The position numbers and the translations under genes are program-made. The notes below the pieces were generated by a model that was not told where the DNA came from, made no database searches, and saw nothing but the letters and a program-made list of their open reading frames with translations. 64,000 nt of DNA from Acanthaster planci (taxonomy: Eukaryota > Echinodermata > Asteroidea > Valvatida > Acanthasteridae): contig NW_019091689.1 in NCBI RefSeq assembly GCF_001949145.1, forward strand, positions 1 to 64,000, written 5' to 3'. The first letter of the stretch is position 1, and each line of letters begins with the position of its first letter. Positions 9,988 to 23,000 of the stretch are shown here, one piece after another.

Positions 9988-12654
9988 TGCCTGATTTGTA
10001 ATACCATATCTATCTTATCCACGGCTACAATTTCAGTCCATTGATTAAACTTTACGTTTTGCTCTTTAACGGTTACTGGTGCTTTGATGTGTTATATAGA
10101 AATTGTAGGCATTTTTATGAAACAAAGTGTTGTAATTAAAGTACTTATCGTTCTCAGTGAATGTGATCGTGAAAGATAACTAAGCTTAACGTTAGACTCT
10201 GTGTATGTTGGTAACCTTGTAGCGTCTTTCAGGCAATCTTTTCCCCCTCAATATTTCCTGAATGTGCATCATGAAAGTCCGACTATTTTTGAGTTATCCT
10301 GTGCAAGACACTCTTTTTCTGTGAGAAGCAATTACATACTGTGCGAAGTTTGCACCCTGAAAACTGTGTTTATCAATTAAGCACGATCTCGCTTTCAGTT
10401 TGTAAACATGCGTAGAATCTAACTCCTAAACACCTTTAGTTTCTAAGCACTTCCCATCAATACTCTCAACTTGATTAGTATTTAAATATAAGCTGGTAAC
10501 GAGAGTGAGTGTGTATAATCGATAACGACGTTCGCTGAACCTGTAATTGTTGTTATCAACAAACAAAATGCCTAAAATGTGGTGAATTCGTCGTTGTTGC
10601 CTGATTCTAATGATTAATAACTGTGTACAAATGTAATACACATCATATCATCATGTAATGGTTGGCAGCGTAGACACTGGTGTAATTATATCGCAATCCA
10701 GATCTTAGTTTGCATATTCCACGCGCTATTCAACAGCTGAACAAGTATCACAGACACGTCTGTGAACATTAAAAAAATGATGAAAACATGAATTTTCTCT
10801 TCTGAATAGAGATGACACAGTTTTCAGCTGTGCGCGCTAAGAATTCAATCCCACCATGTCTCCCTGGTGTAAAACGGTCTCAGTTATCCGGGTTGCTGAT
10901 TTTTGTTTCTTCAGGACGAATTCAGCGCATAATGAAGCAACGGTGTTTATATTGTCATGTGCTCACTTACCCGCAGTACCAGACTTTCAAAAGATCACTT
11001 TAATACAAGTAACAGTCCATTAATATTATGGAGCTATACAAAAAGCAATCCTTTGGTAGCTCCGTGGCCCTATCTGATGTGCTTTATCTATCGTCACTGC
11101 TTTCATAAATTGGCGAAACAGCGTGTGATTTGGGAATGTTCATTGTTAATAAAACAGTACAAAGATATTATGTTACAAATTATAAAGAAATTGTTTTTCC
11201 TTTTTTATTAACATACTGCTAAATTAAGGCCTACTTACTCGAACAGCTATTAATCACTTAATAGCCCTTGAACTGAACTAGACGTATGGGTTTGCAAGTC
11301 CTCCGTTTAGTCTCGGTACTTAAAACAAAATGGACTGGAAGAAATTGGCACAAGGATCCAAAAGTTATTCTTAGCCTTGAAAGGTTCATGCAGAGCGTTT
11401 GGGGGCTACCTCTCTTAAAAATGCACCTTTTTTTCATATAGTGATATTTTAAAATGTGTGGTTGGTACTTTCAAAGGTAATTTGGTTCCTTTTAGTTTTT
11501 ATACTTATGATAGTGTCCATGTTCACGAGCAAAACTGTGATATTTTGGGGAGAAAACCTCACTGTTGGACATTTTGATATTTTGCTGTCCTGAAGTACCC
11601 TTGTGATGATGATTTATTGTTGTGTATGAAAAAGTGCATGCGGGAGAACGACGCTTTTCTCAGAGTCAATTTTGGGTTCTCAATTAAAGAAACCTGTAAG
11701 CGAAACAGTGTCTTCCCTGAATGACACCATAGGCAACCGCTTGAAAGATTTTTCATTAAAAAGTGCATTTTCCCGCCTTGAGCACAAACACCCTCTCATC
11801 GGTCGAAAAGAGCCATGTGGGTTGGGAGGTTTCATTTTGCTTGTAGCGACGCCCCTGTAACGTGTGCATTTCTTAGTCGTTCGTATCGACTTCCATATCT
11901 GCCGTCGCCCGTTGTGCAGCGCCCTCGCTTTTGTTTTTTGTTTTGTTTTGTTTTTTTGGTCACACTTGCACAGTGCTAGTTTTCACTTTGACCCTTGATC
12001 TTTTCACATACTTGTTTGATCGATCCGCCATGCCTGTCTGTCCATCCACGATATCCCAGCAGATCATACTCCCGGAAATACAAGAGTAACTTTGAACTGA
12101 ATGTATATAATAAATTAATTACATTGTTTGGTACCTTAATATCTTTTATAATAGGCGAACTGATTCAGGTATACCTACGATGAAATCTGCGGTATAGGTA
12201 TACTCCAAATTAGTTATGACTTGTGTTGCACGTAGGCATACAGAAGTTTTTTAAACAGTGCTATGTTACTTTGTTAACCTCATAAATAGTGCTAACATGC
12301 AGGGCTACCTGTGCTCATTGGCCTATCCACCATGGCACACACACACACACGCAAAATCAATATTTCCGGAAATTAAACCAGGTAATAATTGCCCCAGCAT
12401 TCAACAAACAGTTACTATCCACAGTCCAATTGACAAAAACAATTTGCTGTCTAGTATTTGTGAATTTCAAGGTGACATTTAGAGGAAAAAATGGACTGTC
12501 TGTATCGGCTGGCAGATTTCTTTCTAGAATTTCATGAAAACAAGTCAGCACATTTGTGCAGTAGGCAAGAGTGAATTGCACTGCGGATAAGTTTGTCTAA
12601 ACATTTTTGGGAAAATTATTTTTTCCCTGAAAAACACTTGGTTGAATTCTCAGA

Positions 12655-12805
12655 CAGGCTACGGGCGACGGACAACGGGCATCGCACGACGGGCGACGGA
12701 AAATGGCCTAGGCCTATATGAAAATAGAAAATGGCAGAATTGGGACATAACAAAAAGCAAGAGGCGACAGACGATGCACGACGGACGAAGGGCGACGGCA
12801 GATAT
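12655..12805. repeat. GGGCGACGG-rich minisatellite
   Basis: Imperfect repeats of GACGGGCGACGGA and CACGACGG in two clusters (12660-12705 and 12765-12800) around a TAGGCCTA-containing spacer. Non-coding. Confidence 0.5.
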
Positions 12806-14015
12806 GGAATTCGTTCGTGAACCAGGGAAGTGCAGTTCCGACCGAACTAGCCTCTGTTGCTAGGAAAATTGCGCCCTCTCTTGGTCCAGCTCAGGGCTCG
12901 CACACTAAACCACGACAGGATGCCGAATACATGTAGTTCCCCCGTTTAGGCTATACATGTATTGAAAAAGAGCATTAAGTTGCACAAACAAACATGCGCC
13001 AGTGAAACATTGTATGGCCCTTTCGCAATGTAGAGGAACGCATACATTTTGTTTTCAATTCAAACGGCTTAATGATATGGTTGAACATTTCTTTAGATAT
13101 TGTTGTTGTTGTTGTTTTTCTAACGTCAGGGTTATTCCCACTTTTAAGCGGCGGCAGTATTTTTGATCGGCGTGACGAAGGTTTCCACTGAAACAGCGTC
13201 ACGGCAGGAGAAACGTGGCTGACACGCGAACACACACCCGTAGCATGTAGGGAGAGAGCATCTGAAATGGTACGCCTGGGGGGATGTTCCACGCCGCGGA
13301 AAAAGTTCCATGTTAAATCACTATGATCATTGTTCATGTATACAAACATTGTGTGTAAGGAAAATTCTTGGAAATAGCGGACATTATTGGTGAAATAAGC
13401 AAAGTTATGACCTAACTATTTAAGCTACATACCTTTTGGGTCCCTACTAGCACCGTTTCTAATGGACCGTTTTTTTATACACCCACTTATTTTACCAATT
13501 TACTGAATGATCGACAGGGGACCTGACTACTAGAGTCTGCAATTCTTAATAGAGAAAAAGTACCCCTCGCCTTGAAAATGAGCAAAATCGATGTCAGTAT
13601 TCAATGGAATCACCCAGGGGGGAAATACGCAGGCGCTAGAGGCAATAGATCGCAAATTGCAAACCACAAAAACGGTGTGGCAAATGCGATTCTCTCGGCA
13701 GGTGGGAGTACTCGAATGTTGTTTAGACACAGGCAGGTCGTCGTTATTTGTTTTATTCGGGCACCAAAACCAAATATCGATCTGACGGAGATTTTTAATT
13801 CCATCTGCGCGTGTAGCTGCTTTACACATCCTGTTAAAAGAAGCTGAAGTGAGCATGCACATCTCGGCATAAAGGGCATCCGTGGCTCCACCACGCCCCT
13901 TGAGGCCCCTTAATTTGTACACCGGTATCAAATCACTTGGTGGAGTTCGTAAACGGCTGTCCTTCGAGTCCAATACTGCATTTTAGAAAGACACCACGCT
14001 GTGGAGCTGGAGACA

Positions 14016-14051
14016 ATGGAAGAAGTGACTGTTATCCTAGTGTATTTGGGG
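14016..14051 (+). CDS. Gene A exon 1 (start of signal peptide)
   Basis: Encodes [12 protein letters not shown]. The ATG is in good context (ACAATGG) and the exon ends on consensus donor GTGAGT in phase 0. Joined to exon 2 it yields a hydrophobic core [13 protein letters not shown]. Chosen because it supplies a signal peptide and the exact phase needed; an alternative upstream start cannot be excluded. Confidence 0.6.
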
Positions 14052-17000
14052 GTGAGTTTGAATTGACCTTGGAGTCGGTTGTCTGAGGCAATAGAAAGAT
14101 GATGATTTTTCGAGGGCATTTCCATTGACCTTACTTTAGTTCTTGCGTGATCTGCCCACTTATCGTTAGTGCAGTTTTTCTGTCAGCCAACGGCTGGTTC
14201 AGACGAACATAACTGTCGTTGCGCCAAACCAAATTATTCCGCAATTATAGATGAGAAGTTCGGCGTAGGAAACATTTTGGGGAGACTTAGGGAAGTGCAA
14301 GGAGATGAAAGATCGACTGTTGCTGACTGTTTCAAATTTTGTACCCGGACGCCTATCCACGCGTCCAATCTTTTCCTTGTCCTCTCGGGTTAAAAGTTGA
14401 TGTTTTTCGTTTATTTTTGTGAGGAGCAGCAGGTTTGGGGTCCTTTTATCAGCCAGTTGCCGGGCCGGGGGGGGGGCAATTAGGTATCTTTGGTTCGAAG
14501 TTGTCATCAGGGCATTGTGTTAGAATTTTGCTTTGTCACCTTTTGTCGTTTTCCATCATTTCTCCAAAATGTGGAGAATTTTAAGACATATAGCACAAAA
14601 CGCATGCGAAAAGTTTAGTATTTTAATATTGACATATAAAAGTGCCCTTTTTTGTTATTAAACTGCATCATACCCGTGAATTGTAATTACCATGGCCTTG
14701 TCGCTAAATGTGCGATCGAAATTTGCCTGAATAATTATAAGTAAGTTACCACACAAACCTTAGTATTTTCTCTGTAACCTTTTGGTATTAAGAATACAAG
14801 AATGTACCTGTAAAGGGTGCAAGAATTATCTTTTTGATACAAAAATGAAACAAAAATGAATTGGGGCTATAATGCAGCAAACCTTTCGCTTTCCTGGAAA
14901 TCCTTTCGCAACCGTGGATTTTTATGCGTTTTCCTGCTCAAATTTCGCTTAACATTGATATGTTTTTATACAACGCATATTTACATACAAAGAATGTTAT
15001 TACATTCTTAACCTCTGCAATTTTTCTCTCATTCAGATTATGGCGTTTGCCAACAAATTGGAGGCAGTGACGAGCGGTAAGTTCGTTGTTTGTCATACGT
15101 GTAAAATATTTACCTTGGAAAAACAATAAAATCTAAATTGCCAGATTTGTAAAAATTAGTGTAAATGGCGATATTCTCCCCTGATTTGACTATAAGTTTC
15201 AAACAAATAAAAGAGCAACATTTTACAACGTCGATTCCTCCTACGTGTGCAACTGGTAGATAGAGTCTATTTATGTTAGCTGCAGTTGTGTATACCCTCA
15301 CGGCGTGATGACGAATTTTAAACTAAAGCCGTTAACCACTTCTTTTGAAGAAACTTCCCCATTAACCTTTTTACACTAGGGTTGTTATATCCTCCTTCCC
15401 AGCGCCATAAGAGGCCACTTGGGGAGGAACGCGTGATCCGGGTGTGAAAAGTACAAGTCTCTTGAACCAGGATTGAGTGAACTGGTCACTTCAAAACTGC
15501 GGCAAATATGTCTGCAGTCCTATGCGACATCGACTCGTTGCTCGTTAATCATACACTACCTGTCACTATAAAACTGTGTAGTAATAAGGTCAAACACTTG
15601 CGTAATGAACCTGACTGTATAAAGAAGACCAAATCAGAAGCAACGAAATTAAACATGCCATAGTCGTTCTGCAGCACTGTTCATTTTTACGCTGTTTCAA
15701 TGTGAGACTGCACAGATTTTAAGTATATTCTTGCATTTCTAAAACGGGTTGTTGAGAGCGGGGACTTGGGTTGGCGCAGTGGCACTTCCCCCGTCGTCCA
15801 CCTCCGTGACGCTGGTTCGAACCCCACTTAGCCCAACACGTGGAGTAGCTTTTCGGTCGTTATCTTGAGTCCGTATTAAGATTTCCCCCGGGCAATTCCA
15901 TGAGGTTCCCCCTCCTCTACTCTGAAACTGAACCGTTCTCCTTTGTCTGTACTCCTCCAAAGCCTCTTAGTATCTGATCGGGCTAGACTGTTTAAACCGA
16001 CTGTAATTCCCGAAACTTTCCGCAAACAGAATTTGTCACACGAATCACTTTGAGCATATGAAAATTAACGGTGGGGCGGGAGTAGTAAACATCAAAATTG
16101 CCTACTTCAGCCTGGTCGTGGAATAGTGGTTAAGATGTGATACTGTTTCCCAATCAAACAATTCTTATTAAAATAAACCATTATTGAATGGAACTAGGCC
16201 ATGCTTAAAATAGACTCGTTACAATAAAAATGCGTGGTGGTCATAAAGCTGAACAGTTTGCAGGGAGGAGGAAGGGGTTCCTCATCCACAAATTTTAAGG
16301 TTAAAATAGGTCAAAACAATCATAGGCGGAGATATATCCAGCAACCATTATTATAATTTGGTTTTTTTTTGTCATTGCATTATTTTCTTTTAAAGAAAAG
16401 CCCCATTTCCTCACAATACATACGCTGATTGAATAAAAAATTCAGATGATAATCACCAGTGGCTGTGGACGTTTGACGTGTGTTTTGTTGGCTCGCCAAA
16501 TCCTTTTAGCCAGCTCACTGATCAGCATTTTCAAGAATAAATGGTAACGAAGCAAGTTTCCCTGTTATTACATACCCTCGACCTGATGACGGCAGACGTT
16601 ATTTGCACAATTTCCCATACTCTCAGTTGATAAATCATGTCTGGTTTCACAGTAATCTGCCTAACTGGTGTCTTTACAAATATGTGATTAATCTCTGCTC
16701 TCGGTTGCAGTCTGTCTGTCGTCGGTTAACAAAAGTGCGGAAATTAGTCGTCTAGCTCCTTTTTCCTGCCTGCACTCACTGATAAGTGGACTATTTGGTG
16801 TGTGTATTTGTGCTATTAAGAAATGGACGTATTTCATTTCAGATATGGTAACAATTTCATAAAATTGAGCTTGCCACTTTATACACACTTATGGGGAAAG
16901 TATGTACTGACGCCATGCATGGCTTGTCATTCTTACTTCGGCGAGACGCTATAGGACGAAACGAAAACAATAACACGCAACAAAATGGCATCCTTGTCTC

Positions 17001-20000
17001 TTTTGACACAGGCTGCCTGAATTTCCTGAAGCAGAATTTCCCTCAGAGCTTCATTTTAGCGAGAATATTATAACCTCCACTCACAACGAGTCATTAACAA
17101 CCAACAATGAATAATTTATCAGTGCAGACGGCTCCAGTGCGGTCGTTTTGTTTGCCTCCAATGTTCAAATTGGCGGTTGTCACAGCGTCGTAAGAATGCG
17201 GTCGAAAAGGAAGCTTTGTATAGTTCAGTCGCTTATAGTTTTCATTGTCATTCCGTAGAATGACAAACTACAGAGAAAAACGGGGCAGTAGTAAACGTGG
17301 GTGGACCAAGCTGTTTTTTTAATCATATATCCTTCAATAACACCATCTCTCTCTGAAATGTCATATACATGCATGGGCGTAAATCCCTGGGGATGAACTA
17401 TTGCGCCCCCTTACACACACACCTTTTTTGTGGTTAGAAAAAGTTAAGGCGGATCGTGAAGAATTTTTCGGAATTCCCAAAGGCCAAAATGTATTCAATA
17501 GTACTAAAAAAGGGAGAAAAGTTTTAAAAAGCCAGAAATACGTCGTTTTATCTTAAGGTTCTCCAGAAGTGTAAAACTGTTTTTAGATGTACACCTATAT
17601 CATCAACGTCACTCCTCATTGCCAGATGGGGTAGGCGCACCCCCCACCATCACCGCTTCACAAATTTCCATGGCCGGGCAAGTCTCCCCTACAATCTCCT
17701 ACCCCCAATCCCCAAGATCCCGATACAAAAATCTACACCACAGGTGAGCATGCCACTCCATGATTTGTTTATTCTCCAAGATGTGGTGAAATTCAAGATC
17801 CAGGTTCCCTCTGTTCATATTAGGGTGTAAGGCCGTTTGCTGGGAGTTGTAAAAATGACTGAAATGGATAGTCATTCTTTATGTATGCATAATGTATGAC
17901 TCATTAAAGGTTTATCTCCAGAGGAATTGACTAAGAAAACTGTTTAATTGCCCTTTGTGATCAGCAATTTCCATGGCAGTGTGAAGCAATGTAGAGTAAT
18001 ATGTGTTGCCAATGCAATGTAGTTTTAGAACAGTACGCTCACGCGAAAAAAAAAAACATATATTCCTCTGAAGTACACTTCAGGCAAAAGCGAAGTGAAT
18101 TTGACGTCACGAAAATTTTGCTGCGAAATTTCGCTCAAGTTGGGATGTGCTCAACTTTTGCGAATTCGTAACACAAATATTGATCTGCCCTCATGAATTC
18201 CCGTTCGTTTTCGCTTTTGTGCGAAGTATGAACCGGCTTTTTTTAGAGAAATTATTCATCTGTGATCATTTCCCAGAAAGAAAAAAGGAAGTTCGTCGCA
18301 CTTTGATGTGGGAATTTTGATGGAGTATCTCTTAGGCTGTTATTCTTATTACAACCAATTACCACAGTTGCCAAATTATATTCAGTGCTCAGCATAATGA
18401 TTTATTTTGTAGTTACTAATGACAATAACAGTAATTAGCATTTTGTGTCATTAGAAGCCAAGGTTTTTTTACTTAAACTAATTAATTGTATTTGCATGTG
18501 AGGGCTGTTGGCAGCAAGTATAGCCCAGACAAGGGCTAGTAATTGTATTCCAAATTTTATGCTATGAACATCTCCAAATTAAAAAAAGATGAGAATTATT
18601 TCATCTGAATGACGTAACGCAGTGAGCATTCACTTGGACATGAAAATGCCACGCTAGTTGTCAATCGCGTTATCCATGTTAGAACATCTTCTCATAGTAT
18701 GTTGTTGTGTGTGTTGGAGTGGGTAGGTCTTCCCTGGACAAAAAGGACAATTTCTTTATTTAAGAAATTTTGGACCTAGTCGTGAGGCACAATTTTGTCC
18801 CCATAGCGTTTTTGGTCCCCACAAAATAGGAGTAGCCCTAACTTAAAGTGTTGCCGCAATGAATTTTTCTGAGACACAACTTGTCTTCAACTTTGTACTG
18901 TTTATCAATGCATGAATACTTTTTTACACTCCTTTTGATTATATACACTGAAAGGTGCACATTATAAACATTCAAAATTATCTATGACAACTGAAGGCGT
19001 GGTTGCTGTAGGAAGACACAGTTCATTGCACAGGTATTTCTATTTGAACTGTTAACCTAGAATTTACTTTCTTAAAACATTTCTGAGAAAAGCATTGGTG
19101 CTCACGTATTGCTATGCTGTGCACATGAACAAAATGAATCAGCAAAGAAGAGAAGATTTAGTCCTGCAAAATCTACAAAAATGCATGACTTTTTGGATAC
19201 AAACCAATGTAACATAGGCTTTCTCCATGTGATGAAATCACAGTTTTCCTCATGAATATGGAAATACTCATGAGTATGACAACCAAAAAGCTGGCAAAAT
19301 ACCCTTCGGAATTGTGAAACAAAAGTAGAAAATTAGTTCAACTGAGACACAGAGGTGCATTTTGGAGATCTGTATTAAAACAAATCGATTGCAGCTGCCC
19401 TTTAAAGAGCAGTGTTTTATGTCCCCCATGTAAGATAAAAGTTTGTGTTGGGGGAGTATATGTTTCAAGGAAATAAATACTGTAACAACTTGCCTATGTG
19501 ACAACTAGCAACCTTCAGTGAAACCATACCTAAACTTAACCGCCTTCAAACATTAAAATATTTGTCATATGGTCATAACAAGTCATTATCGACAGAGGTG
19601 CCAAATCATTAAAGCCCCTAGACTCCACAATTACCCTTATCCTTTTTAGACATTCTTCTCAAATTAATCGTGAATCATTTTCAAGAACAGGGTGGTGATT
19701 ATTTTTCAGATTTGGACCTGATTCTCGAGAGTGGACATCTTATAATTGATACTGATGACGCAACAATGATGTACTTCAACGAAGTCGATGAAGGAACCGC
19801 CACGAGTACCATTCTGTACAATGAAACGGTGGTTTCGTACCTCGCCATGACCGATAACTCGACAACACCACAGGCCGACACTTCCACTTCAACTTTCTCC
19901 CACTGGAATGTCAGTTTGACCAAGGTGAAGACAGATGCGGACGAAACCACCCCGAAAGTGAATGAAGAGTTAACATCTGCTGACGGTTTGTCGACATTAA

Positions 20001-23000
20001 GCGAAAACATTACTTCGGTCAAGGCAACTCCCAGTAGTACGTCAAGCAACCAGTCTATCGAAACATCGACTCCTGATGTGGAAACTCCTGGGAGTACTTC
20101 AGGCAACACAAACCAATCCGCCGAAACTTCAACTTCTGATCATAAGCCGATCTTTGGTAATAGTACTGATGTACCCATCAACTCATCAGAAGTTTACACA
20201 AGCCTTTCGCGACTCAGCAACGCAAGCTCGACACCGTTACTGTCGGATACTTACAAGTTGTTATTCCAAGGGACTTTGAAGAATGTAACTTACAAAGATA
20301 CTGGAAGCGGCGAGGAATGGAATTACTCTATCGCGATTTTCTCTACGCAAGGGTCCATTGAACTCAAAGGAAACTTGACAATTTCGGTGATTGGAGGAAA
20401 TGCTCTCCGTTTTCAGAGCAAAGAGGGAAATATCCTGATAGGATCCGACATCAACTTAAACGGACGCGAAGGAATTAGCATGCTTGTCGGAGGCTTTCAA
20501 GGTAATGACTGGTTTCATTATTGGCTGTTTGAGCTGCTTGTGAGCTTAGTTAATGCTCACTTTTATTGTTTCACTTTCGTTGGCTTCGACTGTTGGCCTT
20601 TACGGTCGGTATAATGCTTCTCTTGGTTAGTACCAAGTTTAGTTGTAATATTTTAGTACTTGTTAAACATTCATTCCGATAATCAGTGTCTGTCTGGAAA
20701 TTCTATGCCTAATCGAACCAAATCCAACCCCACCCAACCCCCGTACCCCAACCCAACTCAACCCAGCCAAACCCAGCCTAGCCCACCCCAACTCAATCCA
20801 ACCGAATTCAGCCCAGCCCAACCTAACCCAACCCAACCAAAACTAACCCACACCAAACCAACCCAGCCCAGCCCACGCGCTAATCAGTCCGACCTCCAGT
20901 CGATCCCTTTCTATGGTCCAAGTGTTCCGACATTATTTTCAGGCCACTCTTGCTCTCTGAACGTTAAATGACAGCTTGGGTATTTCACACAATGCTGCGT
21001 TCATGCAAGGTACCGAAATTACATGTAGCTAGCTTGAGGCTCTCCGTCATTTATGTTCTTAAGGTCTCCCGAGTCCTGGAGGGGGTGCGGATGACAGCTC
21101 AGTGCCGGGTGGGGCCGGGCATGGAGGGCACGGTGGGGGCAGCTTTCGGGAGAGCCAAACCCAGCCATGCAGTTGGGGTCGAGTTGACCAATCACCGTCA
21201 GATGCGACGTCGATTCAATCCTCCACTTCTTTAGAGACTGAGGGGACGACTCACAAGCAAACAGCGAACACGCCCTTGGAGGCAAACTACACGACAGCTT
21301 GGAATGACACCCTCGCAACAGCCAATGGCGATAACATGACTGGGACTACGAGGACGGAAATGACGGGGTCGCTAATAAGTCAAACCGACACGTCCAGTCC
21401 GTCCGGGGTAACCGTAAGCCACCTTTTGAATGATTCAACACTAGACTGGAAAACTGTCAGCAAAACTCTGCATCTGAACACCACGGAACTTTTTCCGGGC
21501 ATAACCGATGTTTCCATCACGACTAACCTCACAGAGAAGCTGAACAGCACCCTTCCAAATGATGACAGCGACACGACCTTAGAATCAACCGTCATGTTGA
21601 CAGATCCGATTAACTCTACCTCAACAGATCTTGCCGCAACAACTACAGATACACCAACAGGGGGCGATGAAATCTTGTACCGCTGTACGTACGGGTTCCC
21701 ATATCTGCTAGAAAGCTATCGTCATTTATTGGGTGGGAGTCCAGGTACGTTGTCCATTTTACCGTACCCTGCAAAATAACATAGCTTTCTAGAATGATAT
21801 ACCTTACTGATTGCCGAAAAAATCGATTGCATATCGGCAACCAGTGTACCTTTATATCCCTAATCAACCTTTATATAAATCCACGCTAGTATCTACAATT
21901 AAGCAAGAGTGAACGGCGTTGCTGACGACATTTAAAACATCTGCACGTTTATATTGGTTTATGATATTTTCTTTACAGGAGGTATCGCAAGCCAAGGTGT
22001 AGCGCGAATGGGTGGTGGGGGAGCTATTGAATTCCGGGCACGGAAAGGAAGTGTAACCATCGGTGAGCAAGCACAGGGTGTTTGATGTTACAGACATTTT
22101 AAAGAGAATTAAACTGGACTCTATCACATTTATTTTGTCTGCATATGTTACATGGAATGATTCTCTTTTACCAGATGCGCTTGTGACCGCAAGGGGGCAG
22201 TCTGTGTCAAAACCAGAACCTGGAGATGCGCCATGCAGGGGAGGAGGCAGCGGTGGTCTCATCCGCGTGCGAGCAAAGGCAGTAAGTAAACCTATGAGGA
22301 TTAAAAACATGGTACTTGCTTTTAGGTAATTCACTGACGTTTTTAATTAGTAACTGGCTGTGTTGAGCAGTCAGCATCCTTCACATATTTGCAGATACCT
22401 CCTCCATGAACATCTTCAGAGCATGCACATTTGATGTGACCTTGCAAGCCGACATATCGGATCACAGAAAGATTGCAAACGTTGCCCACTGGCGCTGGGG
22501 AGAGTCTGAGACTGTGCATTGGTCGATAACTGTTAGCCGACTTTTTTGCGTTCCTCGAAGAAGCCTACTGATTGGATAAAACTGCATGTCTACTTGCGGA
22601 CTCTACATGAAATAGAGTCTTCCCGAACGTTTATTCCACCTCAGCTCTTGCCTCTAGAGCATGCAGGGGTTTAGATAGTCATGATTCTGTTGACATGTCA
22701 GAGCAGTTTCCCTCTTGCCTTCGATGCAGTACGTTACTTCGGTGTAACGTTTAGTCTCTTGTTCTGTAAATTTCGTTAATGAAATCGGTTACAAGTGCAA
22801 TCATTATCTGTCAGGATTTATCTCACAGCTTTATTATTTCCATCTGTATATGTATGTAAAGAAACGAAAAATTGTTTCCAATAAATTTGAAGAACTGTGT
22901 TCGTTTTTGTAGAATTGTAAAGAGAAGATCTTACGTGTTTTTGAAAAAGTTGTTTAGTTTAAGCAATGGAAGTCATTTCAATTAGCGAGAAGCTTCGCTG

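Larger units (their letters stand above)
6718..14015. other. Spacer between the sorting nexin and gene A
   Basis: Begins with the 3' UTR of the sorting nexin. A candidate polyadenylation signal AATAAA sits at 7222-7227, about 500 bp after the stop. The rest shows only short ORFs without family resemblance, TACATGTA-rich AT sequence, a foldback element (9728-9987), a GGGCGACGG minisatellite (12655-12805) and short (CA)n and (GTT)n runs. The promoter of gene A should lie just before 14016. Confidence 0.5.
15077..19709. other. Gene A intron 2 (4.6 kb)
   Basis: The largest intron of gene A. It holds a tRNA-derived SINE (15758-15990) and a palindromic MITE-like element (18073-18238). I found no further exon that fits the phase-1 junction between exons 2 and 3, but alternative first exons here cannot be ruled out. 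Confidence 0.5.

Noticed and set aside
12975-13349. 124-residue minus-strand ORF
   Set aside because: Low-quality composition (Thr run from a (GTT)n tract) and no family resemblance.
13530-13973. 147-residue minus-strand ORF just upstream of gene A
   Set aside because: No recognisable domain, no paralogue, no splice logic; it overlaps competing ORFs on both strands.
19670-19709. Extending gene A exon 3 upstream to the ORF start
   Set aside because: The homology with gene B starts exactly at the acceptor TTTTTCAG at 19709, and the upstream codons form its pyrimidine-rich tract.
20718-20877. Interstitial telomere tract
   Set aside because: Period is five (CCCAA), not the six-base TTAGGG of metazoan telomeres.
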